Origin: Bacillota bacterium
Lineage (GTDB): Bacteria > Bacillota > Bacilli > Paenibacillales > Paenibacillaceae
Direction: 5' to 3'
Assembly (NCBI GenBank): GCA_023418755.1
Contig: JAEZZE010000248.1
Coordinates: 1 to 9,933 of the forward strand
Length of the DNA stretch: 9,933 nt
This document shows, one piece after another, positions 1-6,924 of the stretch. Each line of letters opens with the position of its first letter. Position 1 is the stretch's first letter. The notes beneath the pieces are model-generated. The model ran no database searches and was not told the origin of the DNA. It worked only from the letters and a program-made list of their open reading frames with translations. Position numbers and translations under genes: made by a program.

Positions 1-2
1 CT

Positions 3-923
3 TCGGAGCGGACGCCGCTGCTGGCGAACCGTCTGGCCGAACTGCTGCGGGAAGCCGGTTTGCCGGACGGAGTATTCAACCTTGTGCACGGCGCGCACGA
101 CGTCGTGAACGGGCTGCTGAATCATCGCGGGGTGCAGGCGATCTCGTTCGTCGGCTCCCAGCCGGTCGCCGAATACGTGCATAGAACCGCATCGGCTAAC
201 GGCAAACGGGTACAGGCGCTGGCCGGCGCGAAAAACCACAGCATCGTCATGCCCGACGCCGATCTGGAGCTGACGGTGCGGCAGATCGTCAACGCCTCCT
301 TCGGCTCGGCCGGGGAACGCTGCATGGCGTGCTCCGTCGTCGTTGCGGTCGGCGACGTCGCCGACCGGCTCGTAGACGGGCTGCTCAAAGAGAGCGGACG
401 AATCAAGATCGGCAACGGTTTGGAGGAAGGCACTTTTCTGGGTCCGCTTATTCGCGAGTCCCATAAGACGAGAACGCTGGGGTATATCGAGAGCGGGCTG
501 GAGGAAGGCGCCAAGCTGCTGCGGGACGGCCGCGAAGATCCGCGGGCGAAGGGGGAAGGTTATTTCCTCGGCCCGACGATCTTCGATCATGTCGGCACGG
601 ACATGAAAATTTGGCGGGACGAGATTTTCGCGCCGGTGCTGTCTGTCATGCGGGCCGAATCTCTCGAGGAGGCGATCGCGATCGTCAACCGGTCCGAGTT
701 CGCCAACGGCGCGTGCATCTACACGACCGGCGGAAGCCATGTCCGGCAGTTCCGGGAGACCGTGGACGCGGGCATGTTGGGAGTGAACGTGGGCGTTCCG
801 GCGCCGATGGCGTTCTTCCCTTTCTCCGGCTGGAAAAACTCCTTCTACGGCGATCTTCATGCGAACGGAACGGACGGAGTGGAATTTTATACGCGCAAGA
901 AAATGGTGACGGCAAGATGGTAA
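3..923 (+). CDS. CoA-acylating methylmalonate-semialdehyde dehydrogenase, 3' part (IolA/MmsA type)
   Basis: This enzyme oxidises malonate semialdehyde or methylmalonate semialdehyde with NAD and CoA to acetyl-CoA or propionyl-CoA, as the last step of myo-inositol or valine breakdown in the cytosol. The frame is open from base 3, so the gene begins outside the window; 306 of the usual roughly 485-490 residues are visible. The nucleophilic cysteine sits in GERCMA (bases 321-323). The segment ALAGAKNH replaces the ELGGK type motif of ordinary aldehyde dehydrogenases, which is typical of this CoA-dependent subfamily. EIFAPVLS and the C-terminal FPFSGWKNSFYGDLHANG also fit the subfamily closely. 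The next gene starts 46 bases downstream, so the two are probably co-transcribed. Family assignment is very secure. Whether the role is IolA (inositol) or MmsA (valine) is inferred from the neighbouring polyol-type genes and favours IolA. Confidence 0.93.
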   Translation, partial: SERTPLLANRLAELLREAGLPDGVFNLVHGAHDVVNGLLNHRGVQAISFVGSQPVAEYVHRTASANGKRVQALAGAKNHSIVMPDADLELTVRQIVNASFGSAGERCMACSVVVAVGDVADRLVDGLLKESGRIKIGNGLEEGTFLGPLIRESHKTRTLGYIESGLEEGAKLLRDGREDPRAKGEGYFLGPTIFDHVGTDMKIWRDEIFAPVLSVMRAESLEEAIAIVNRSEFANGACIYTTGGSHVRQFRETVDAGMLGVNVGVPAPMAFFPFSGWKNSFYGDLHANGTDGVEFYTRKKMVTARW

Positions 924-969
924 CGGGCATGCGCGGCCAAGACGACAGAGAGAGGCGGGGACAGACGGG

Positions 970-2037
970 ATGAACATGCAGGCTCTGGTCCAATACGAGA
1001 AGGGCAGCAAGAAAGTTCGGCTAGAAACGATTCCGGCTCCGGACGAACTGGGACCCAAAGATATTCTAATGCGAGTTCAGGCGGTCGGAGTGTGCGGCAG
1101 CGATCTGCATATTTACCACGGCACGAACGGTTTTCCCGTCAAGCCGCGCCTCGTGCTCGGGCATGAATTCACGGGCGTCGTCGTCGACGTCGGACCCGCT
1201 GTCCGGCTGTTCAAGAAGGGCGACCGTATCGTCAGCGAGACGCCGGTCTACGTATGCGACGCTTGCGTCTATTGCCGTTCGGGCCAATTCGACCTCTGTC
1301 CGCGCCGGCTGGCGTTCGGCGCGACGGCCGACGGCGGCATGGCGCAATACGTGCGGACGCGGGAGGCGATCTGCCACCGCGTGCCGAACGGGCTGTCTCC
1401 CGTTCAGGCGGCGCTGACGGAGCCGGCGGCCGTCGCCTACAACGCGGTCGCGCACCATTCGCGCATTCGTCCGGGTGATCACGTCGTTATTATCGGCCCG
1501 GGTCCGATCGGACTGATGTGTCTGCAAGTCGCCAAGCTGGCGTCCCCGGGGCATCTCGCGATCGTCGGCACGAAGCGGGACGCGCAGCGCCTCGCGCTGG
1601 CCGAGAGGTTCGGCGCCGACGAGGTCATCGTAGCGGAGGAGGAGGATGCCGTCGCGCGGACGATGAAGGTCGGAGACGGCTTCGGGGCCGATCTTGTCGT
1701 CGACTGCGTCGGCATCTCCGCAACGCTGCAATCGAGCATCGAGATGGTTCGCCACGGAGGCCAGGTTACGAAAGTCGGCTGGGGGCCGCAGCCGGTCGGC
1801 TTCTCGCTCGACCCGCTCATTCAGAAAGCGGCGAGGCTGCAGGGCTCCTTCAGCCATAAATACTACCAGTGGGAAAACGTGCTCAAGCTGATGAACCGGC
1901 AAGCGCTCGATCCGCTGCCGATGACGAAGGTATACGGGATGGACGACTGGGAACGGGCATTCGACGAGATGCACGCGCTGCAGCATGCCAAGTCGGTGCT
2001 GCTGCCCAACGGGGACGAAGGTTTTCATATCGGATAA
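970..2037 (+). CDS. Zinc-dependent medium-chain dehydrogenase (sorbitol/threonine/inosose dehydrogenase-like)
   Basis: The 355-residue product has the full plan of a zinc MDR enzyme that oxidises a sugar or polyol hydroxyl with NAD(P). Catalytic zinc ligands are C42 (GVCGSD), H65-E66 (GHE) and probably E151. The structural zinc site is C96, C99, C102 and C110. The Rossmann fold starts at GPGPIG (176-181). At the end of the second strand the sequence is GTKRD, which leaves NAD versus NADP open. The ATG at 970 has AGAGG about 13 bases upstream; a second ATG at 976 is a possible start. It lies between a malonate-semialdehyde dehydrogenase gene and a TIM-barrel isomerase gene. This suggests a polyol such as inositol or an inosose as substrate, for example like the Thermotoga IolM dehydrogenase. 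That substrate is inference; L-iditol or galactitol dehydrogenase are alternatives. Confidence 0.9.
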   Translation: MNMQALVQYEKGSKKVRLETIPAPDELGPKDILMRVQAVGVCGSDLHIYHGTNGFPVKPRLVLGHEFTGVVVDVGPAVRLFKKGDRIVSETPVYVCDACVYCRSGQFDLCPRRLAFGATADGGMAQYVRTREAICHRVPNGLSPVQAALTEPAAVAYNAVAHHSRIRPGDHVVIIGPGPIGLMCLQVAKLASPGHLAIVGTKRDAQRLALAERFGADEVIVAEEEDAVARTMKVGDGFGADLVVDCVGISATLQSSIEMVRHGGQVTKVGWGPQPVGFSLDPLIQKAARLQGSFSHKYYQWENVLKLMNRQALDPLPMTKVYGMDDWERAFDEMHALQHAKSVLLPNGDEGFHIG

Positions 2038-2099
2038 AACGACGGATCGGCGGCTAACGAAGCTCCGCCGGTCCGGTCGGCGAACGGGGGAGAGAAAAC

Positions 2100-3047
2100 G
2101 TGCAAAACTTCGAACGGAAAAACGAGCGGATACGCGCGAGGTTCCGGGATTGGCTGAAGCAAAATCCCCGTCCCGAAGGGCTGAAGCTGTCCTGGAGCAA
2201 TTGGGGCTTCGGCATGGAGCCGCTGCGGCAGTCGATCGGGCGGCTGCACCGGTTCGACGTGCCTTATATCGAGCTGCACGGCAATCATTACGGACCCGAT
2301 CTCGGCTACAAGGCGAAGGAAGTCACGGAGCTGCTGGACGCATACGGGATACGGGTATCGGGCATTTGCGGCATGTTCTCGGCGGACAACGACCTGTCCT
2401 CCAACCGGGCGATCGAGCGCCAGGCGGCTCTCGACTATATAAAGCGCGAGCTGGAATTCGCGTCCGCCGTCGGCGCGACGTATTTGCTCGTCGTGCCGGG
2501 GGCGGTCGGCCGCCCGGACAAGTACGACGACACCGAGTTCGAGAGGAGCGTCGAGACGCTCGCGCTGGCGGCGGATGAGTTCGAACGCAGCGGCGTCAAA
2601 GCGGCGATCGAGCCGATCCGCTCCGCGGAAGTGAGCTTCGTTCATACGGTCGCGGACGCCAAGCGGTACATCGAAGCGGTCGGCCATCCGGCCATCGCCC
2701 ATATTAACGGCGACGTCTTCCACATGCAGTCCGAAGAGGCGCATATCGGGGAAGCGATCCTGGAAGCGGGGGAGCGCCTGGTCAATCTGCATCTGGCGGA
2801 CAGCAACCGCAGCGCGCTCGGGGAAGGCTCCATCGATCTGGATACGATCATTATGAGCCTCCATCTCGCCGGCTTCGGCCAAGGAGATCGCTTCGCCAGC
2901 TTCGAGCCGCTCGGACCGGGTGGCGCTCCGTACCCGGCGATGTACGGGAAGCCGGACCCGGATCGGCTGAATCGGCTGGTCGGGGACTCCGTCCGCTATT
3001 TCCGGAAGCGGGAGTCCGAGATCGCCGAAGCGTACCTGGGAGAATAA
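2100..3047 (+). CDS. Sugar phosphate isomerase/epimerase, xylose-isomerase-like TIM barrel (AP endonuclease 2 family)
   Basis: The 315-residue protein belongs to the TIM-barrel family that includes IolE, IolI, IolO and D-tagatose 3-epimerase. These are metal-dependent cytosolic enzymes acting on keto-sugars or inososes. Expected metal ligands are visible at the ends of the barrel strands: E171 (AIEPI), D205 and H208 (NGDVFHM), H231 (NLHLAD) and E269 (FEPLG). The barrel begins near VPYIELHGNHYG (54-65), after an N-terminal charged stretch of about 25 residues. The start is GTG, preceded by GGGGGAGAG at 2086-2094 with a spacing of five bases, which supports this start over internal ones. It follows the dehydrogenase gene by 62 bases and probably ends the operon. 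Exact substrate is unknown. The context suggests conversion of an inositol-derived or uronate-type keto compound. Confidence 0.88.
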   Translation: MQNFERKNERIRARFRDWLKQNPRPEGLKLSWSNWGFGMEPLRQSIGRLHRFDVPYIELHGNHYGPDLGYKAKEVTELLDAYGIRVSGICGMFSADNDLSSNRAIERQAALDYIKRELEFASAVGATYLLVVPGAVGRPDKYDDTEFERSVETLALAADEFERSGVKAAIEPIRSAEVSFVHTVADAKRYIEAVGHPAIAHINGDVFHMQSEEAHIGEAILEAGERLVNLHLADSNRSALGEGSIDLDTIIMSLHLAGFGQGDRFASFEPLGPGGAPYPAMYGKPDPDRLNRLVGDSVRYFRKRESEIAEAYLGE

Positions 3048-3207
3048 ACCGGACAAGACGGCCGTAGCGCCTCCCGGGAGCACGGAGTCTGGACCGAAAG
3101 GAGCCGTTTCATGATGCACCGTACATCATCCATCGGTATCCGTTCGGTACGCTTTCTTATGCGACAGCCCTCCTTTTACGGGCGCTCGGGCTGGCGCCAA
3201 AAACGCA

Positions 3208-3231
3208 GCCGTCAAAAATGCCGTCAAAAAT
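3208..3231 (+). repeat. Perfect 12-bp tandem repeat, two copies
   Basis: GCCGTCAAAAAT occurs twice head to tail (3208-3219 and 3220-3231), ending three bases before the -35 box of the promoter at 3235. The surrounding region 3048-3207 holds no gene I can support. The A-runs repeat at 12-base spacing. They could serve as an upstream promoter element or as part of a regulator site, but nothing proves this. Confidence 0.6.
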
Positions 3232-3234
3232 GTC

Positions 3235-3263
3235 TTGCCATTCTCCGCGAGCCAAGGTACAAT
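3235..3263 (+). promoter_or_regulatory. Sigma-A type promoter of the ABC exporter operon
   Basis: TTGCCA (3235-3240) and TACAAT (3258-3263) are separated by exactly 17 bases, a good match to the housekeeping promoter. Transcription should begin near 3270. That gives a leader of about 200 bases before the exporter start at 3472, long enough to hold the aptamer and terminator described here. The promoter makes the exporter operon independent of the catabolic genes to its left. Confidence 0.75.
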
Positions 3264-3282
3264 CTAACATCAAACGGAAGGG

Positions 3283-3386
3283 TTTCTAGGGATCCGGGAG
3301 CGAAGGGCGCAAACGCGCCAGGCTCGCCGAACCGAGCGAAACCGGCTGCGGCTTCGGCCGCGTTACACCGCGAGGGATAAAAGACC
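3283..3386 (+). promoter_or_regulatory. ykkC-family riboswitch aptamer candidate (guanidine-I-like or a variant)
   Basis: Several conserved ykkC elements appear in the right order. They are TCTAGGGATCCG (family TCUAGGGUUCCG) at 3285-3296, CCGAGCGAAAC (family CCGAGAGAAAAC) at 3332-3342, and TTACACCG followed by GAGGGATAAAAG at 3363-3383. Between them are two stems. The first is GAGC/GCTC with GGCGC-AAAC-GCGCC inside (3298-3325); the second is GCGGC-TTCG-GCCGC (3348-3361). The known family binds guanidine (subtype 1) or ppGpp, PRPP or nucleoside diphosphates (subtype 2). CCGAG and ATAAAAG look closer to guanidine-I, but ACC replaces the usual CCC after AAAAG, and GAACC replaces GGUCC. The ligand is therefore open. 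The 3' strand AAAAGACC is also the 5' strand of the following terminator. That predicts an ON switch in which bound ligand prevents termination. Confidence 0.75.
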
Positions 3387-3435
3387 TTCGGCAAGTTCCG
3401 CTGCACCGCGGCGGATCTGGCCTTTGGTCTTTTTT
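3379..3435 (+). terminator. Intrinsic terminator of the riboswitch leader (attenuator)
   Basis: AAAAGACC (3379-3386) pairs with GGTCTTTT (3426-3433). Inside it GGC/GCC, AG/CT and TCCGC/GCGGA continue the stem with small symmetric internal loops, for about 18 base pairs in all. A run of six T (3430-3435) follows. It ends 36 bases before the ATPase start codon and overlaps the 3' conserved strand of the aptamer, so aptamer and terminator compete for the same bases. Confidence 0.82.
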
Positions 3436-3471
3436 GCTTTACCAAGGCAGAGAGCTAAGGGGGGGATAGCG

Positions 3472-4464
3472 ATGTTGGCTTTGCGAACAAGAGGATTGGG
3501 GAAGACGTTTCGCGTCAAAAAGAAAGAACCCGGGCTGTCCGGAAGCTTCCGGTCGCTCTGGAAGCCGTATTGGGAGACGAAGGAGGCGGTACGGGGCATC
3601 GATCTGAGCGTGCGCGAAGGGGAGACCGTCGCTTTCCTCGGTCCGAACGGAGCGGGCAAATCGACGACGATCAAGATGCTGACCGGCATTCTGCATCCTT
3701 CCTTCGGCGAGGCCGAAGTGCTCGGATTGACGCCGTGGAAGGAGCGGGAGCGTCTCGCGTATCGGATCGGCGCCGTATTCGGGCAGAAATCCCAGCTGTG
3801 GTACCACCTGCCGCCGATCGACACGTTCGAGCTGATCAGCCGGATCTACGAGCTGAAGCGGGACGAATACGCGCGGCGCAAGGACGAGTTGATCGAGCGC
3901 TTCGAGCTCGGGCCGTATTTGCATACGCCGGTGCGCAAGCTGTCCCTCGGCGAGCGGATGCGCTGCGAGATCGCCGCTTCATTCTTGCACGGTCCGAGGC
4001 TGCTGTTCATGGACGAACCGACGATCGGATTGGACGCCGTCGTCAAGCAGCGTATTCGCGAGCTCATTCGCGAGAGGAACCGCGAGGAGGGGACGACCGT
4101 ATTTCTGACCTCTCACGACGCGGGCGACGTGGAGACGCTCTGCTCGCGGGCCGTCGTCATCCATCACGGGGGAGTGATCGTAGACGAGCCGGTCGAGCGG
4201 ATGAAGCGGGAAGTGCTCAGCCGCAAGATCGTCACGCTTAAATTGAAGGAGGACGCGCGCCGCGCGTCGCTGCCGGATATCGCCGGTGCCCGGTGGGAGA
4301 CGGAGGAGGGCTGCCGGCTGTCGGTCGACCTGAAGCGGACAACGATCGAGCGCGTACTCGGCGAGCTGATCGGCCGCGTCGGCTTTACGGACGTGAACGT
4401 CGAAGATCCTCCTCTGGAGGAAATTATCAAGCATATTTACGGGATGAAAAAGGAGGCGGACTAG
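3472..4464 (+). CDS. ABC transporter ATP-binding protein (ABC-2 exporter type)
   Basis: This 330-residue ATPase powers the two membrane proteins encoded next, probably for export. Motifs in order are Walker A GPNGAGKST (57-65), Q-loop FGQ (103-105), signature LSLGER (157-162, in place of LSGGQ), Walker B LLFMDEP (177-183) and the H-loop histidine H215 in TSHD. A C-terminal tail of about 90 residues follows the nucleotide-binding domain. An insert of about 20 residues before AVRGIDL fits the subfamily paired with DUF990-type permeases. The ATG at 3472 has AAGGGGGGG six bases upstream. Upstream in-frame TTG codons lie inside the terminator and are rejected. The stop codon directly touches the next ATG (TAGATG), which suggests translational coupling. 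Control by the upstream riboswitch-like leader is inferred. The transported substrate is unknown. Confidence 0.92.
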   Translation: MLALRTRGLGKTFRVKKKEPGLSGSFRSLWKPYWETKEAVRGIDLSVREGETVAFLGPNGAGKSTTIKMLTGILHPSFGEAEVLGLTPWKERERLAYRIGAVFGQKSQLWYHLPPIDTFELISRIYELKRDEYARRKDELIERFELGPYLHTPVRKLSLGERMRCEIAASFLHGPRLLFMDEPTIGLDAVVKQRIRELIRERNREEGTTVFLTSHDAGDVETLCSRAVVIHHGGVIVDEPVERMKREVLSRKIVTLKLKEDARRASLPDIAGARWETEEGCRLSVDLKRTTIERVLGELIGRVGFTDVNVEDPPLEEIIKHIYGMKKEAD

Positions 4465-5283
4465 ATGAACGGCGAGAGCAACCGATGGGCGGCATCGGGG
4501 CGCAAAGCGGCCGCGGTCGGCAGAATCGCGTTCCGTCATCAGCTCGCGTACAAAACGGATTTCGCGATGCGCGGCTTTTTCCTGCTGTTCATCCTGTTCG
4601 TCTTCATCCAGCTGTGGACCGCCGCTTACGACGGGGATTTCGACAAATCGATCTCCGGCTTTACGCTGAAGCAGATCGTCTGGTATCTCGTCTTCACCGA
4701 GGCGCTGACGCTGGCGGCTCCGCCCCTGTGCTCCCGGATCGAGGAGGAAGTGAAGAACGGCGACGTCGCGATGCGCTTGATTCGTCCGCAGTCCTATGCG
4801 AGCTATCACTTCTCCGTCTTCGCGTCGGAGGCGCTCGTTCGCTTCGCCGTGCATCTGCTGATCGGCAGCGCCATCGCCTGGCCGTTCGTCGGCCCTCCCT
4901 CGTTCGGCGGCGGCTGGTTCGGCTTGCTGGCGCTCAGCGCGGGGGCGCTGACGGTGACGTTCCTGCTGCTCATGCTGGTCGGGTTGTGCGCCTTCTGGGT
5001 CGAGGAGACGAGCGGCTTGTACTTCGTCCTGCAGAAGCTGCAATTCACGATCGGGGGCATGCTGCTGCCGATCGATCTGATGCCGGAATGGCTGCAGCGC
5101 GTATGCGCTTGGCTGCCGTTTCAGGCGGCTTTGTATTTTCCCGCGAGAATGGCCGTGCATTTCGATCCGGCGCTGCTCGCCAAGCAGCTTGCGATTCAGA
5201 TCGGCTGGATCGCCTTGCTGGCGCTTGCGGTAAACCGGATGTACCGGAGAGGAGTGTCAAAGCTGCATGTCAACGGCGGATAA
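4465..5283 (+). CDS. ABC-2 family permease (DUF990-like), first subunit
   Basis: The 272-residue protein has about six hydrophobic segments, near residues 35-54, 70-88, 124-143, 151-178, 186-205 and 242-256. Between segments two and three lies a cytosolic stretch, EEEVKNGDVAMRLIRPQSY, which resembles the coupling helix of the DUF990 subgroup of ABC-2 permeases and should contact the ATPase. It would sit in the cytoplasmic membrane. Its start has AGGAGG (4451-4456), placed inside the end of the ATPase gene, and follows that gene's stop with no gap. It overlaps the next permease gene by 17 bases. A heterodimeric exporter is likely. Family assignment rests on topology, the coupling motif and gene order. 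No substrate can be read from the sequence. Confidence 0.86.
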   Translation: MNGESNRWAASGRKAAAVGRIAFRHQLAYKTDFAMRGFFLLFILFVFIQLWTAAYDGDFDKSISGFTLKQIVWYLVFTEALTLAAPPLCSRIEEEVKNGDVAMRLIRPQSYASYHFSVFASEALVRFAVHLLIGSAIAWPFVGPPSFGGGWFGLLALSAGALTVTFLLLMLVGLCAFWVEETSGLYFVLQKLQFTIGGMLLPIDLMPEWLQRVCAWLPFQAALYFPARMAVHFDPALLAKQLAIQIGWIALLALAVNRMYRRGVSKLHVNGG

Positions 5284-6070
5284 GCTCGGAACCAACGTCC
5301 GGTACGTGTGGACCTGCTGGAAGGTCAACCTGGCCTCGGCGATGGAGTACCGGCTCAGCTTCTTGCTGCTGGCCGGAATGATGTTCGTGAACAATGCGAT
5401 TTGGCTGTTTTTCTGGGGGTTGTTTTTCGGCCGGTTTCCGGTCGTGCAGGGGTGGGAGCTTCATGATGTCATGCTTCTATGGGCGGTCAGCGCGGGGGGC
5501 TTCGGCTGGGCGGCGATGCTGTTCGGCAACTTCCCGCGGATTGCGGGCATCGTGGCGACGGGGCATCTGGACGTCTATCTGTCGCAGCCGAGGCCGGTGT
5601 TGCTCAGCGTGCTCGTCAGCCGTTGTTCGGTGACCGCGGCGGGGGATTTCCTGTTCGGAATCGCCGTTTACCTGATGGTCGGAGACACGACTCCGCGCGG
5701 CATGCTGCTGTTCGCGCTGGGTCTGCTGATCAGCGGCATGCTGTTTATCGCGGTGATGGTGATCGCGGGCTGTTCGGCCTTCTGGATCGGCAACGCGGAA
5801 GGGATGACGCAGCAGCTGTTCAACAGTTTTATCGCTTTGACGACGTACCCGTCCGACATCTTCCGGGGCTTCGTCAAGCTCGCGTTGTTTTCGCTCGTTC
5901 CGGCCGGTTTTATCAGTTACTTGCCGATCGGGTTGCTGCGGGATTTCGACCCGGTTTTCGCGTCGGGGGCGATCGGAGCGGCTGCCGGATTGACGGTCGC
6001 GGGAGCGCTGCTCTTCCGCAAGGGCCTCCGAAGATACGCTTCGGGCAACACGATCGCCATGAGGAGCTGA
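5267..6070 (+). CDS. ABC-2 family permease (DUF990-like), second subunit
   Basis: The 267-residue protein again shows six hydrophobic segments, near residues 31-55, 67-86, 119-138, 146-172, 204-222 and 232-250. The coupling stretch GHLDVYLSQPRP (99-110) corresponds to NGDVAMRLIRPQS in the first permease, so the two are distant paralogues and probably pair as unlike halves of one channel. The ATG at 5267 lies within the end of the preceding gene. GGAGAGGAG upstream supports this start, and the 17-base overlap points to coupled translation. It is the last gene of the exporter operon. Only 29 bases separate it from the end of the convergent fdhD gene, and no clear terminator is visible there. 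Confidence 0.87.
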   Translation: MSTADKLGTNVRYVWTCWKVNLASAMEYRLSFLLLAGMMFVNNAIWLFFWGLFFGRFPVVQGWELHDVMLLWAVSAGGFGWAAMLFGNFPRIAGIVATGHLDVYLSQPRPVLLSVLVSRCSVTAAGDFLFGIAVYLMVGDTTPRGMLLFALGLLISGMLFIAVMVIAGCSAFWIGNAEGMTQQLFNSFIALTTYPSDIFRGFVKLALFSLVPAGFISYLPIGLLRDFDPVFASGAIGAAAGLTVAGALLFRKGLRRYASGNTIAMRS

Positions 6071-6099
6071 GAAGACGGGCATGCTCGAGGGAGCTTGGT

Positions 6100-6924
6100 T
6101 CAAGAAAGCCGAATTCGCTCCGGGTGCGTGTACACGTTCAGCGAATCCGCGCGGATGAAGCCGACGCACGTAAGGCCGAGATCGTCGGCCAGACGCAGCG
6201 CGAGATCGGTCGGCGCGGACTTGGAGAGCACGATCGGGCAGCCGATCTTGGCCGCCTTCAGCACGACCTCGGAAGAGAGCCGGCCGCTGAAGGCGATGAC
6301 GCGTTCTTTGGCGGACATCCGATTGCGAAGGCAATGGCCGAACAGCTTGTCGAGCGCGTTGTGCCGGCCGATGTCCGAACGGGCGACCATGCCGCCGGCT
6401 TCGTCGAACAGCGCCGCGTTATGGACGCCGCCCGTCAGTCGGAAGCTGTCGGAGCTCAGCTGCAGCCGCCTCATTAGCTCGAAGCACCGCTCGGCCGGGA
6501 TCGATGCGCCCCCGACGATCGTTCTCGCCGTGCGGGCATCGTTATGAAAATAAAACTGACGGCTCTTGCCGCAGCAAGAGCCGATCATCCGCTTGGAATG
6601 AAGCTGCTTGGCGGTCGATTGAGGCCGCGTCAGCTCGACGTAGGCGAAGCCGCGTTCCTCGTCCAGCGACCAACCGCGAATGTCCGCCATCGTGCGGATG
6701 ACGCCTTCGGAGGCGAGGAAACCGACGACGAGGTCGGAGAGATCGTCCGGCGAGCAGACGAGCGTCGCGAATTCCTCGCCGTCCAGGCGGATCGTCAACG
6801 GAAATTCCATCGCGATCTCGTCCTCTACCTCCGCCGCCAGCCCGCCGCTCAGCCTGATCGTCCGCCATGCGGCGATCGGGCGCCGTTCCGTTTCGGGAAC
6901 CTCTTCGTTCGGATTGCCCGTCAT
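6100..6924 (-). CDS. fdhD: Formate dehydrogenase accessory sulfurtransferase FdhD
   Basis: FdhD passes sulfur from the cysteine desulfurase to the molybdenum or tungsten bis-MGD cofactor, which formate dehydrogenases need for activity; it acts in the cytosol. The 274-residue product matches the family over its whole length. GSCCGKSRQ (115-123) holds the cysteine pair C117-C118 in the loop that carries the sulfur. GGVHNAAL (165-172), SDIGRHNALDK (183-193), FSGRLSSE and SKSAPTDLA follow in the usual order. The ATG at 6924 is used because GGAGGTG lies just upstream and because it forms an ATGA overlap with the stop of the oxidoreductase gene. The open frame extends further upstream, but only as a shadow of that gene. 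The coupling implies that FdhD serves the enzyme encoded directly before it. Confidence 0.95.
   Translation of the reverse strand: MTGNPNEEVPETERRPIAAWRTIRLSGGLAAEVEDEIAMEFPLTIRLDGEEFATLVCSPDDLSDLVVGFLASEGVIRTMADIRGWSLDEERGFAYVELTRPQSTAKQLHSKRMIGSCCGKSRQFYFHNDARTARTIVGGASIPAERCFELMRRLQLSSDSFRLTGGVHNAALFDEAGGMVARSDIGRHNALDKLFGHCLRNRMSAKERVIAFSGRLSSEVVLKAAKIGCPIVLSKSAPTDLALRLADDLGLTCVGFIRADSLNVYTHPERIRLS

Noticed and set aside
2025..3119. Long open frame of 364 codons on the minus strand.
   Set aside because: It lies opposite the clear TIM-barrel isomerase gene; long antisense frames are expected in GC-rich coding DNA. The same holds for minus-strand frames at 1066-2028, 3979-5160 and 5477-6334.
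3177..3204. GGCGC-N8-GCGCC hairpin followed by an A-run, as a terminator for the catabolic operon.
   Set aside because: There is no T-tract after the stem on the plus strand, and on the minus strand it is followed by mixed sequence.
3111..3380. Open frame of 89 codons with a good ribosome binding site.
   Set aside because: It crosses the promoter, aptamer and 5' strand of the terminator and shows no protein-like composition in its second half; reported only as an observation.
3402..3411. TGCACCGCGG in the terminator region resembles the T-box core TGGNACCGCG.
   Set aside because: It lies in the loop and 3' side of the terminator, the leader is too short for a full T-box stem I, and the ykkC elements explain the leader better.
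6071..6099. Possible bidirectional terminator between the convergent exporter and fdhD genes.
   Set aside because: Only a weak GCTC/GAGC stem and no T-run on either strand are visible.
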